The notes under the pieces: model-generated
The model's input: the letters and a program-made list of their open reading frames with translations, nothing else
The model's database searches: none
Told to the model about the DNA's origin: nothing
Shown: positions 16,109 through 23,744 of the stretch, in pieces
Position numbering within the stretch: the first letter of the stretch is position 1
How the letters are laid out: the number at the start of each line of letters is the position of its first letter
DNA from: an uncultured Clostridia bacterium
Lineage (GTDB): Bacteria; Bacillota; Clostridia; TANB77; CAG-508
Length of the DNA: 36,297 nt
Direction: 5' to 3'
Assembly (NCBI GenBank): GCA_944390295.1
Contig: CALXPV010000009.1
Span: 1-36,297 of the forward strand
Translations under genes and position numbers: made by a program

Positions 16109-18061
16109 ATGATTCTTAATATTGTTTTAATATTAGCAGTAGCATTAGTTTTTGTAGCGATAGTTTATAAATCTATACAAAAAAAGCAAAATGCAGAAGT
16201 AGAACAACAAGTTAATGTTGATGATCAAACATATACGTTACAAAAAATGACTGAATATATAAAGAAAAGACTTGATGAAATAACAAAAGTAAACTTGTAT
16301 GATTTAGGTTTAACAGAGGAAGAATTGAAAAGAAGAAAAAATAAAAAGTATGAGTTAAAAAAGGCTTTAAAAGGTTGTACATATGGAGATGTTAATGACA
16401 AGAAATATGTTAAAGAGCTTATGTATGACATACTTGCTAAAGAATATGGAGTAGATGAAACAAATATATCTAAATCTATACCTTTTGATATTCCTTCATT
16501 ATTAACGCCACAAGATAAATTTGACATTATTATATATATGTATAAAAAAGAATTTGGATATGAAGCTTTAACTGAATTAATAAAAAAATATGATTTAGCA
16601 ACATTAAAATATGTAGCAGGTGATGCAAAACCTTGTTATGTAATTACAGAAGAAGAAATAAGTGATATATACGAAAAAGAAGGGTTAGTACTTACTTTTG
16701 ATGACAAATTAAATGTAGTTGTACAAAGAATATATCAACACTATAAAGGATATAGTTCTATAGATGAAGTAAGAGATATGAATATTGATGGTGTATCTGG
16801 AGGTGTATCAGGTCTTCCAGAAAGCTTTTTAAGCCAAGTTGCACAAACAGATGGTGATTATTTAAATGAAGTTATGGAACATAAAGTACCACGTGCTTGT
16901 GATAGTATTTGGATATTCTTCCAAGGTAAATCTATACGTTTGGCATTTTTATCTTTTGGTTCAGAAGCAGAATTAAAAAGAGTTTGTCAAAATATATATA
17001 AATACAATAATCCAGGACAATTATCTGACACAAATGGTTATAAGATTAATGAAATGAAAGACGGTTCTCGTGTTGTTGTTGTTAGACCAAGTTTCTCTGA
17101 AACATGGGCATTTTTCGTAAGAAAATTTGACGTAAAACGTGCAACACTAGAACAATTAATTACAATACCAGGAAAAGATGAAGCAATAGCTTTACTAAAA
17201 TATTTAGTTAAAGGAGCACGTATAGTTTCACTTACTGGTGAGCAAGGTTGTGGTAAAACAACAATGCTTATGGGTATGATAGAGAATATTTATGAAACAA
17301 TGAACATAAGGGTTCAAGAAACTGCATTCGAGCTTCACTTAAGAAAAATTTATCCAACAAGAAATATTTTAACATTTAGAGAAACAGAAACAATTTCTGG
17401 ACAAGAAGGTTTGGACGTTCAAAAGAAAACTGACGGTTCTGTTAACATCATCGGTGAGGTTGCTACAGACCCGGTTGCATCTTGGATGATTCAAGCAGCT
17501 CAAGTTGCTTCTAAATTTACATTATTTACACACCATGCTAAAACATTCCCAGATTTAGTTACAGCTTTAAGAAACTCTATGCTTAGAACTGGTGTGTTCA
17601 CAAATGAAAAAACAGCAGAAGAACAAGTTATCCAAGTATTAAACTTTGATATTCACTTGGTAAAAGACTTTAGAGGTAGAAGATATATAGAAAGAGTAAC
17701 TGAATGTATACCAGTAGAAGAAAAAAATGAATATACATTTGATTTTAGAAATGAAAAAACATTAGAAGGAAAATTTGAAAAATTCTTTGATAATGCAACA
17801 CATTACTTTACAAAAATAACAAATAAACAATTATATACATATAGAAATATTATGGAATATCATGATGGTGAATATGTACTTACAAACAGAATTACAGACC
17901 ATAATATTCAAGAAATGAGACTAAATATGGATGATAAAGATTTAGCTGAATTCGATAAATTTATAGAAGAGCATTGGGGAATAAAAGTATCATCAGACGA
18001 AAGACCATCAGAAACAGTAAAATCAACAAGAGGAAGAAGACAAAAAGAAACTAATGAATAG
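16109..18061 (+). CDS. cpaF: CpaF/TadA-type secretion ATPase with an N-terminal membrane anchor
   Basis: This is the hexameric motor of the Tad pilus machine. Walker A is GEQGCGKTTM (377-386). The Walker B region is NIIGEVATDPVASWMIQAA with E450 in the position of the CpaF GEVR motif. His residues follow in FTLFTHHAKT, as in the family. Residues 1-23 (MILNIVLILAVALVFVAIVY) are a hydrophobic segment before KSIQKKQ. CpaF is normally soluble, so an N-terminal membrane anchor is unusual. The start is secure (GGAAGGAG, 16092-16099). At 650 aa it is longer than typical CpaF (about 400-480 aa) because of the anchor, an extended N-terminal domain and a charged tail. Confidence 0.88.
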   Translation: MILNIVLILAVALVFVAIVYKSIQKKQNAEVEQQVNVDDQTYTLQKMTEYIKKRLDEITKVNLYDLGLTEEELKRRKNKKYELKKALKGCTYGDVNDKKYVKELMYDILAKEYGVDETNISKSIPFDIPSLLTPQDKFDIIIYMYKKEFGYEALTELIKKYDLATLKYVAGDAKPCYVITEEEISDIYEKEGLVLTFDDKLNVVVQRIYQHYKGYSSIDEVRDMNIDGVSGGVSGLPESFLSQVAQTDGDYLNEVMEHKVPRACDSIWIFFQGKSIRLAFLSFGSEAELKRVCQNIYKYNNPGQLSDTNGYKINEMKDGSRVVVVRPSFSETWAFFVRKFDVKRATLEQLITIPGKDEAIALLKYLVKGARIVSLTGEQGCGKTTMLMGMIENIYETMNIRVQETAFELHLRKIYPTRNILTFRETETISGQEGLDVQKKTDGSVNIIGEVATDPVASWMIQAAQVASKFTLFTHHAKTFPDLVTALRNSMLRTGVFTNEKTAEEQVIQVLNFDIHLVKDFRGRRYIERVTECIPVEEKNEYTFDFRNEKTLEGKFEKFFDNATHYFTKITNKQLYTYRNIMEYHDGEYVLTNRITDHNIQEMRLNMDDKDLAEFDKFIEEHWGIKVSSDERPSETVKSTRGRRQKETNE

Positions 18062-18085
18062 TATGAAAGGGGTGTACAAACCTTA

Positions 18086-20161
18086 ATGTCAAATCAAGTT
18101 TTATTATACTTAGTAATTTTATTAGGTGCAGTTTTTCTAGTAATAATACTTGCATATTTACGACTTAGAAAAAAAATGCAAAGTGCACAGTATAAACAAT
18201 TACAACAGTTAAAAAGAGGAACACAAAAAACTGCATTTTCATCAGACATTATATATCAAAAACTATATTTAAAGTATAGAAAAATTCCGTTAATTAAACG
18301 TTATTTGTTAAAATTGCGTAGAAGACTGGAAATTATAAATATTGATGATGAATACTTAACAAGAAAGCAGGCATCTAAAATTTTAACAAAAGGTTTAGTT
18401 GTGGTTATCCCTCTTACTATTCTTATAATATTTTTAGCTAACAGTAATTTGTTATTATTAGGTATTTTAATAATATTTGAAATATTTATATTAGATAGTA
18501 TGATAGATGGTATGGTTGACAAAATAGATAATAATTTGCTTAAACAACAAATTGGATTCTTTGGTGAAATAAGACATGCTTATCACGAATTTAATATGGT
18601 TGAAGAAGCTATCTACCAGACAGCACAAGATAATGAACTGGAAGTTTCTAGACAAGCAGAAAAAATATATGAAGTATTAATTTCTGATGATCCAGAAATG
18701 GAACTAGAAAAATATTATGATGTTGCACCTAATAGTTATCTAAAAGAATTTGCTGGAATTTCATATTTAACTAAAGAATATGGTGATAGAAAAAAAGATG
18801 GTGCATCATTATATCTTAAAAACTTAAATAATATTACACAAGAAATGCAATTAGAAATTTTAAAAAGAGATAAATTAGACTATGTATTTCAAAGTTTATC
18901 TGTAATTTCTATAGTACCAATGTTATTCTTAGAAGCAATTAAAAATTGGTCAGTTAGTCAATTCTCTTTTACAAAGAGCTTCTATATGGGAAAACAAGGT
19001 ATGATTGTACAAATTTTAATTATAGTATTAACATTTATTTGTTATACTCTAACTAGAAAATTAAAAGATAATGGTTCTGTAAATACAAAAACACAAAATA
19101 CAGAAAATCCATGGCAAGAAAAATTATATAGGAAAAAACCAATTAAAAAGTTTGTGGATTTATTTATACCTAAAGAAGGAACAAAAGATTATAGAAAACA
19201 AAAAGAATTACTTAAAGATGCGGCATCACCACTTAAACTTTCTTGGGTATATGTAAATAGACTAACATTATTCATCGTAGTTTTTATAGCATCAATATTT
19301 ATTATGATATATTTACATAAATTACAAGTGGACTTTATATATTCTGAGCCTACAACCGAGTATGATCTGATAGGTAGTATGGGACAAGATGACGAGGCAG
19401 AGGCAATGGAACAGACTGAAATAGACAATAAATTCTTAGATATGTTTAAAGGAAACTTGAAAGCAACTCAAGATGATATTTTAAAAGCAATGAAAAGATC
19501 TGAAGAATATGAAGAAGCGACAGATGATGTACTTACTGCAGATTCGGAAAGAATATATGAAAAATTACAAATTGTTAATGGCGAATATTTAAAATGGTTT
19601 GAAATTTTATTAGGATTAGTATTTGGACTTATTGGATATGTGTTCCCAATATTACTATTAATATTCCAAAAGAAGATGAGACAAATGGAAATGGAAAACG
19701 AGGTTATGCAGTTCCAAACGATTATATTAATGCTTATGAGAATTGAAAGAGTCAATGTAGAAATGATACTAGAGTGGTTAGAAAGATATGCAAATATCTT
19801 TAAAGAACCAATAAGTAAATGTGTTAACAACTACGAAGCTGGTGCTTGGGAAGCACTAGAACAACTAAAAGAAGATATATCATATCAAGACATGATAAGA
19901 ATTGTAGAAAGCTTACAAGCTGCAGTTGAAAAAATTCCAATTGTAGAAGCTTTTGATGAGTTAGATACAGAAAGAGATTATTATCAAGCCAAAAGAAAAG
20001 AATCTAATGATAGGTTAATTTCTAACAAAGGGCTAATTGGTAAAGGTATAGGTTTTGCACCAATGGTATGTATGTTCTGCGGATATCTAATTGCACCATT
20101 AGTATTTATAGGATTAACAAGTATGCAAAGCTCATTCTCTACAATGTCTACAATGTCATAA
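18086..20161 (+). CDS. Fused TadB-TadC (double GspF-like) inner-membrane platform protein
   Basis: TadB and TadC are normally two separate proteins forming the platform the CpaF motor acts on. Here one 691-aa chain appears to contain two such units. Unit 1: membrane segments at about 5-26, 102-136 (two) and 304-324, with a cytoplasmic helical domain at about 150-265 (FFGEIRHAYHEFNMVEEAIYQ). Unit 2: segments at about 392-411, 505-528 and 652-677, with a domain at about 540-640 (FQTIILMLMRIERVNVEMILEWLERYA). A strongly acidic insert at about 420-490 lies between two membrane segments of unit 2. RBS AAAGGGGTG. It overlaps nothing and leads straight into the pilin-like genes. Confidence 0.8.
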   Translation: MSNQVLLYLVILLGAVFLVIILAYLRLRKKMQSAQYKQLQQLKRGTQKTAFSSDIIYQKLYLKYRKIPLIKRYLLKLRRRLEIINIDDEYLTRKQASKILTKGLVVVIPLTILIIFLANSNLLLLGILIIFEIFILDSMIDGMVDKIDNNLLKQQIGFFGEIRHAYHEFNMVEEAIYQTAQDNELEVSRQAEKIYEVLISDDPEMELEKYYDVAPNSYLKEFAGISYLTKEYGDRKKDGASLYLKNLNNITQEMQLEILKRDKLDYVFQSLSVISIVPMLFLEAIKNWSVSQFSFTKSFYMGKQGMIVQILIIVLTFICYTLTRKLKDNGSVNTKTQNTENPWQEKLYRKKPIKKFVDLFIPKEGTKDYRKQKELLKDAASPLKLSWVYVNRLTLFIVVFIASIFIMIYLHKLQVDFIYSEPTTEYDLIGSMGQDDEAEAMEQTEIDNKFLDMFKGNLKATQDDILKAMKRSEEYEEATDDVLTADSERIYEKLQIVNGEYLKWFEILLGLVFGLIGYVFPILLLIFQKKMRQMEMENEVMQFQTIILMLMRIERVNVEMILEWLERYANIFKEPISKCVNNYEAGAWEALEQLKEDISYQDMIRIVESLQAAVEKIPIVEAFDELDTERDYYQAKRKESNDRLISNKGLIGKGIGFAPMVCMFCGYLIAPLVFIGLTSMQSSFSTMSTMS

Positions 20162-20173
20162 AAGGAGAAGAAT

Positions 20174-20815
20174 ATGGAAAATGCATCAAAAGCTTTAGTG
20201 ATTGCTGGTGGAGTATTAATAGGATTACTTTTACTAGTTTTGTTAGTTTATACTTTTAGACAATGGGGCGATGCAGAAGCCACTAAACAAAAGGAAATAG
20301 AAAGTCAAAGAGTTGGAGATTTTAATAAAAGTTATTTGTCATATGAAAAGCAAGCTTTATATGGAAGTGAACTTTTAGGCTTAGTTAATAAAATGAGAGA
20401 TTATAATGTATCAGATGATATAAAATATAATGGGTTTGAAAAAATGAGCTTAAAAGTTAAAATAAATGGCGGAACTGGAGATCTTTTTGAAAATAATGGT
20501 ACATACGATTTAGAAGATATCTATGATAGAATTTATAATACAAGTAAATCAACAAGTATTATAAGTATTAAAAATAGATTTTCTAATATTACAGATCCAC
20601 AATGGGAAACATTGGCTAAAGCTAGTAGTGATGATCAGACTTTTCAAAAATTATGTACTCCACAAGGACTAAATATTACATATTCTCCAGAATTACAGGA
20701 AGCAGCAAAAGAATATTATAAATATATACAATTTAAAAGAAAAGAATTTAGACATGTTGATACTAGCCTTTTTAGTAATGGAAGAGTAGATACAATGGAA
20801 TTTGAAGAAAAATAG
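20174..20815 (+). CDS. Pilin-like protein with MENASKAL N-terminus, member 1
   Basis: 213 aa. The protein starts directly with MENASKALVIAGG followed by one hydrophobic helix to about residue 27, then a charged stalk and a soluble domain. No prepilin leader precedes the helix. After the helix comes FNKSYLSYEKQALYGSELLGLVNKM, a segment also recognisable in the members at 21387 and 21879. It is the longest of the small MENA proteins and has an extra C-terminal domain (after about 110). RBS AAAGGAGAAG, 13 bases after the platform gene. The role as a pilus or pseudopilus subunit is inferred from position and N-terminal layout. Confidence 0.72.
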   Translation: MENASKALVIAGGVLIGLLLLVLLVYTFRQWGDAEATKQKEIESQRVGDFNKSYLSYEKQALYGSELLGLVNKMRDYNVSDDIKYNGFEKMSLKVKINGGTGDLFENNGTYDLEDIYDRIYNTSKSTSIISIKNRFSNITDPQWETLAKASSDDQTFQKLCTPQGLNITYSPELQEAAKEYYKYIQFKRKEFRHVDTSLFSNGRVDTMEFEEK

Positions 20816-20835
20816 TAAAGGAGGGGCAATCTAAT

Positions 20836-21303
20836 ATGGAGAATGCATCAAAAGCATTAATAATGGCAGGTGGATTATTAATTGCATTAATGATTGCCTC
20901 AATAATGGTATATTTATATGCAGACTATGGTAGAAGTGCAAAAGAGATAAATGACAGAATCCACGAAAGACAAGAATCACAGGAAAGAAATGAATATACC
21001 AAATATACAGGTTCACTAGAAAATACAATGTATGATGTTATAACTGTTGTAAATAAGGCTAGAAATGATAATGCAAATAAAGGTATTGTAGGAAATACTG
21101 GACATAGAGCTTATATAACAGTTAGAATTACGAATTATACTGATTCTTCAGGAATAGCAAAAGTAAGACTTGAACAAAGATCTACAGAAGAACTTAATAA
21201 ATTATTAGAAACTTATTTAGGCCTTCCAAATCCACCTTTTTTTGAGTGTGATATAAAAGAAAAAGATGGATTAATTTCGGAAATTATATTTAAAGCAATT
21301 TAA
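20836..21303 (+). CDS. Pilin-like protein with MENASKAL N-terminus, member 2
   Basis: 155 aa. It starts MENASKALIMAGGLLIALM, with a hydrophobic helix to about 27, then YADYGRSAKEINDRIHERQE. A conserved-looking middle segment NEYTKYTGSLENTMYDVITVVNKARNDN is followed by a beta-rich end (TVRITNYTD, ECDIKEKDGLISEIIFKAI). There is no leader upstream of the methionine. RBS AAAGGAGGGG is strong. It is likely a minor subunit beside member 1; the family has no established function that I know of. Confidence 0.72.
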   Translation: MENASKALIMAGGLLIALMIASIMVYLYADYGRSAKEINDRIHERQESQERNEYTKYTGSLENTMYDVITVVNKARNDNANKGIVGNTGHRAYITVRITNYTDSSGIAKVRLEQRSTEELNKLLETYLGLPNPPFFECDIKEKDGLISEIIFKAI

Positions 21304-21340
21304 TTTCTAATAATTGTAAAATTATTTAAAACAAAAAATA

Positions 21341-21370
21341 TTTACAAATATTGTTGAATGATGATATAAT
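21341..21370 (+). promoter_or_regulatory. Possible internal promoter in the pilin array
   Basis: TTTACA (21341-21346), 18 bases, TATAAT (21365-21370). The predicted start of transcription (about 21377) falls at the ribosome binding site of the next gene, so the leader would be very short. Tentative. Confidence 0.3.
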
Positions 21371-21386
21371 AACAGAAAGGGTGCAT

Positions 21387-21818
21387 ATGAAAAGAATAAT
21401 TTGTATAATTTTAGTAATTGTAATTTGTATAGTTATATCTATTGCATATGCATATTCTGGGTATAAAAAAGAATATAATGAAGTTCAGAACTTTAATAGT
21501 AATTTTTCTCAATATATTGACAAAGAATTTTATGGAAATGAACTGGCAACTATTATAAATAGAGCAATAGATAATAATGAAAAAAATAAAATTCCAAAAG
21601 ATTCAAATGGAAGATATATAGAAGATGAAATGTATTCTATTAAAGTAGATATATACATAACTGATAATGAAACAACATATTCTATGGAAACAATAAATTT
21701 GGGAGGAATTTCTAATTTTGTTAGTTACTATAGTGATGTTAAGTTTAAATGTACAAAAGTAGAATATCATAAAAAAACAAACAGGATAAGTTATTTATAT
21801 ATTGAACAAATATCTTAA
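21387..21818 (+). CDS. Pilin-like protein without the MENA start, member 3
   Basis: ATG 21387 is chosen over the upstream TTG-type frame start because of AAAGGGTG at 21377-21384 (143 aa). It has MKRIICIILVIVICIVISIAYAY, an ordinary-looking basic-hydrophobic anchor instead of MENASKAL. The next part, NFSQYIDKEFYGNELATIINRAIDNNEK, parallels member 1 (ALYGSELLGLVNKM), and the C-terminus is beta-rich (VKFKCTKVEY, ISYLYIEQIS). I infer a divergent paralogue of the MENA proteins that has exchanged its N-terminus. Confidence 0.65.
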   Translation: MKRIICIILVIVICIVISIAYAYSGYKKEYNEVQNFNSNFSQYIDKEFYGNELATIINRAIDNNEKNKIPKDSNGRYIEDEMYSIKVDIYITDNETTYSMETINLGGISNFVSYYSDVKFKCTKVEYHKKTNRISYLYIEQIS

Positions 21819-21878
21819 TTTAGTTAATAAGGTTTTTACAAAAATATAAATTATAAAAAAACAAAGGAGGAATTTATT

Positions 21879-22337
21879 ATGGAGAATGCGTCAAAAGCAT
21901 TAATCATTGCAGGTGCTATATTATTAGCAATCTTAATTATCGCTTTAGGTGTATTTATTTTTAACCAAGCAAGCGATACAGCAAATACAGATCAACTAGT
22001 AAGTACAAAAGCAGATGCACACAACAGAACTTTCCAAAACTATGAAGGTTCAGGAAAGAAAGGATCACAAGTTAATTCATTAATTGATGAAATAAGAAAA
22101 AATAATCAAACTTGTGATGCAGATGAATTAATAACATTAGAATTTACAGGAGTAACAGGAGTAACTACAATTACACCAACTGAATCAAATAGACAAGCAT
22201 CAGCATATTCAAGTGCAAAAGCTAAAATTGATACAAACGAAGTATATACAATATCAATAGAAGAGTTCCAAGATGACGGACCATATGCTGGATGGATAAC
22301 AAAAATAAAAGTAACAAAAGAAACAGCAGCTCCATAG
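21879..22337 (+). CDS. Pilin-like protein with MENASKAL N-terminus, member 4 (candidate major subunit)
   Basis: 152 aa. It starts MENASKALIIAGAILLAILI with a helix to about 30, then NQASDTANTDQLVSTKADAHNRTFQNYEG. Then KKGSQVNSLIDEIRKNNQ, related to the segments of members 1 and 3, and a beta-rich end YTISIEEF...GWITKIKVT. It has the strongest ribosome binding site of the array (AAAGGAGGAAT) and a compact size, so it is my candidate for the major subunit (inference). Base composition is also slightly higher in G+C than the neighbours, as often seen in highly expressed structural proteins. Confidence 0.72.
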   Translation: MENASKALIIAGAILLAILIIALGVFIFNQASDTANTDQLVSTKADAHNRTFQNYEGSGKKGSQVNSLIDEIRKNNQTCDADELITLEFTGVTGVTTITPTESNRQASAYSSAKAKIDTNEVYTISIEEFQDDGPYAGWITKIKVTKETAAP

Positions 22338-22379
22338 TCTAGGAGAGTAAAATAACAAATAAAAAGAGGAGGGTAATTA

Positions 22380-22961
22380 ATGGAAAATGCAGTAGAAGCG
22401 TTTAAAATGGCAGGTTTTATATTATTATTTGTTATAGCTTTAAGCATTGCAATGATTACCCTTACTCAAGCTAAAACTACAGCAGATAGCATAGTACAAA
22501 TGAAAAACAAACAAGAATCATACCAATATATAGAACTATCAGCAGGAGAACGTAATCTTTCTAGAACAGTTACATTGGCAGATATTATTCCAACTTTATA
22601 TCGTTATGCTTCAGAAGAATATGCAGTTATTTTTTATAAAAATTCATCAAGTACAGCAGATACCAATCAATTACCATTATATGAAAGTGGTAGACCAGGA
22701 AATCCTATGAGGGGTGACTTGGATTTAGATACAGAACACTGGGTAGATGCAAGTGGAGAAACAAAATATGAAGCTTGGAGAGGAGATACTACAAAGATAA
22801 AGCAACATGTAGATGAAGTTGTACAAAAGCTTTTAAAAGATTATAATAATGCAACATTTACAGAAAAATTGGGGACACAAGAAGTATTAGAAGAAGATAA
22901 TAATTTGGTTCCTGATATAAACAAACAATACAAAAGAATAATAACATATACTTTAAATTAA
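22380..22961 (+). CDS. Pilin-like protein with MENA N-terminus, member 5
   Basis: 193 aa. It begins MENAVEAFKMAGFILLFVIA, a variant of MENASKAL, with a helix to about 29. The soluble part differs from the other members and contains ADIIPTLYRYASEEYAVIFY, a polar stretch, and a C-terminal KRIITYTLN strand. RBS AGAGGAGGG. Its position between member 4 and the TadE-like gene suggests a minor or tip-associated subunit, but no specific role can be read from the sequence. Confidence 0.68.
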   Translation: MENAVEAFKMAGFILLFVIALSIAMITLTQAKTTADSIVQMKNKQESYQYIELSAGERNLSRTVTLADIIPTLYRYASEEYAVIFYKNSSSTADTNQLPLYESGRPGNPMRGDLDLDTEHWVDASGETKYEAWRGDTTKIKQHVDEVVQKLLKDYNNATFTEKLGTQEVLEEDNNLVPDINKQYKRIITYTLN

Positions 22962-22982
22962 AGGAAATAGGAGGTAAATAAA

Positions 22983-23516
22983 ATGGGAGATACAGTAGTA
23001 ACAATAATAGTAATAGTGCTTGGAGCAGTATTAATGTTTGTGTTTCCTTTAATGTCAGTTGCTGATCGTAGTGATGATGTATCACAATTATCTGTTCAAA
23101 GTGCTACTACAACATTCGTCGATGACATTCGTGCTACAGGAAGAATAACATTAGATAACTACAATAAGTTTGTACAAGAAATTAACTCAACAGGAAATAC
23201 ATATGATGTAGTTATGGAAGTAAAAATATTAGATGAAAATCCAGGAAAGAAAACAGCACAAACAACTTACGAAAAAATAGGAGAGAATGTATACTATACA
23301 GAATATACTTCTCAAATTTTAGATGAATTAGGAGATAGCAGTAATAATAATACAAAGTACTTAAAAGAAGGAGATGTTGTAACTGTTAGTGTAAAAAATA
23401 CAAACACAACAATTTCTCAATTATTAAGAAACTTCTTCTATACTGTAGCTGGAAATGACTATGCAACTATTGGAGCTTCACAAGGTGGTATAGTTACTGT
23501 AAATGGAAGAAATTAA
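22983..23516 (+). CDS. TadE-like single-pass protein of the pilus cluster
   Basis: 177 aa. It starts MGDTVVTIIVIVLGAVLMFVFPLMSVADR, one membrane helix near the N-terminus. Then SQLSVQSATTTFVDDIRATGRITLDNYNKFVQEI, a helical segment like that after the anchor of TadE-type pseudopilins. The rest is beta-rich with YDVVMEVKILDENPG. RBS ATAGGAGG. The assignment to TadE is by layout and gene position only. It closes the array before the structured intergenic region. Confidence 0.62.
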   Translation: MGDTVVTIIVIVLGAVLMFVFPLMSVADRSDDVSQLSVQSATTTFVDDIRATGRITLDNYNKFVQEINSTGNTYDVVMEVKILDENPGKKTAQTTYEKIGENVYYTEYTSQILDELGDSSNNNTKYLKEGDVVTVSVKNTNTTISQLLRNFFYTVAGNDYATIGASQGGIVTVNGRN

Positions 23517-23533
23517 TAGTAAAAAGAAGAATA

Positions 23534-23566
23534 GGGGTGTCTTGTAAAAAACACCTTTTCTTTTAT
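23534..23566 (+). terminator. Probable terminator after the pilin array
   Basis: Short stem GGTGT / ACACC (23536-23540 with 23551-23555) followed by TTTTCTTTT. Confidence 0.55.
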
Positions 23567-23607
23567 TGTATAGGAAAAATCGACAGATTTTACGTATACA
23601 ACAAAAG
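23560..23607. repeat. Dispersed palindromic element, copy A
   Basis: A near-perfect hairpin of about 22 base pairs with three mismatches and a 4-base loop. The left arm has TTTTATTGTATAGGAAAAATC and the right arm TATACAACAAAAG. It resembles copy C at 28677-28722 in both arms. Confidence 0.6.
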
Positions 23608-23661
23608 AAAGTTTCATTGGACTGTGCCAATTGCAAAGCAATTGTGTACAAAGGCGAAGCC

Positions 23662-23717
23662 ACTTCTTTTATTATGTAAGAAAATAGTCAAATATTTTTT
23701 TACATAATAAAAGAAGT
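23662..23717. repeat. Dispersed palindromic element, copy B
   Basis: A perfect 18-base inverted repeat (ACTTCTTTTATTATGTAA with its complement at 23700-23717) around a 20-base loop. Arms resemble copy A. Between copies A and B lie a small palindrome (CAATTGC-aaa-GCAATTG, 23629-23645) and GGCGAAGCC. No T-tract follows, so it is not a standard terminator. Confidence 0.6.
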
Positions 23718-23744
23718 TTACAAGTGATAAAGTGAGGAGAAAAT

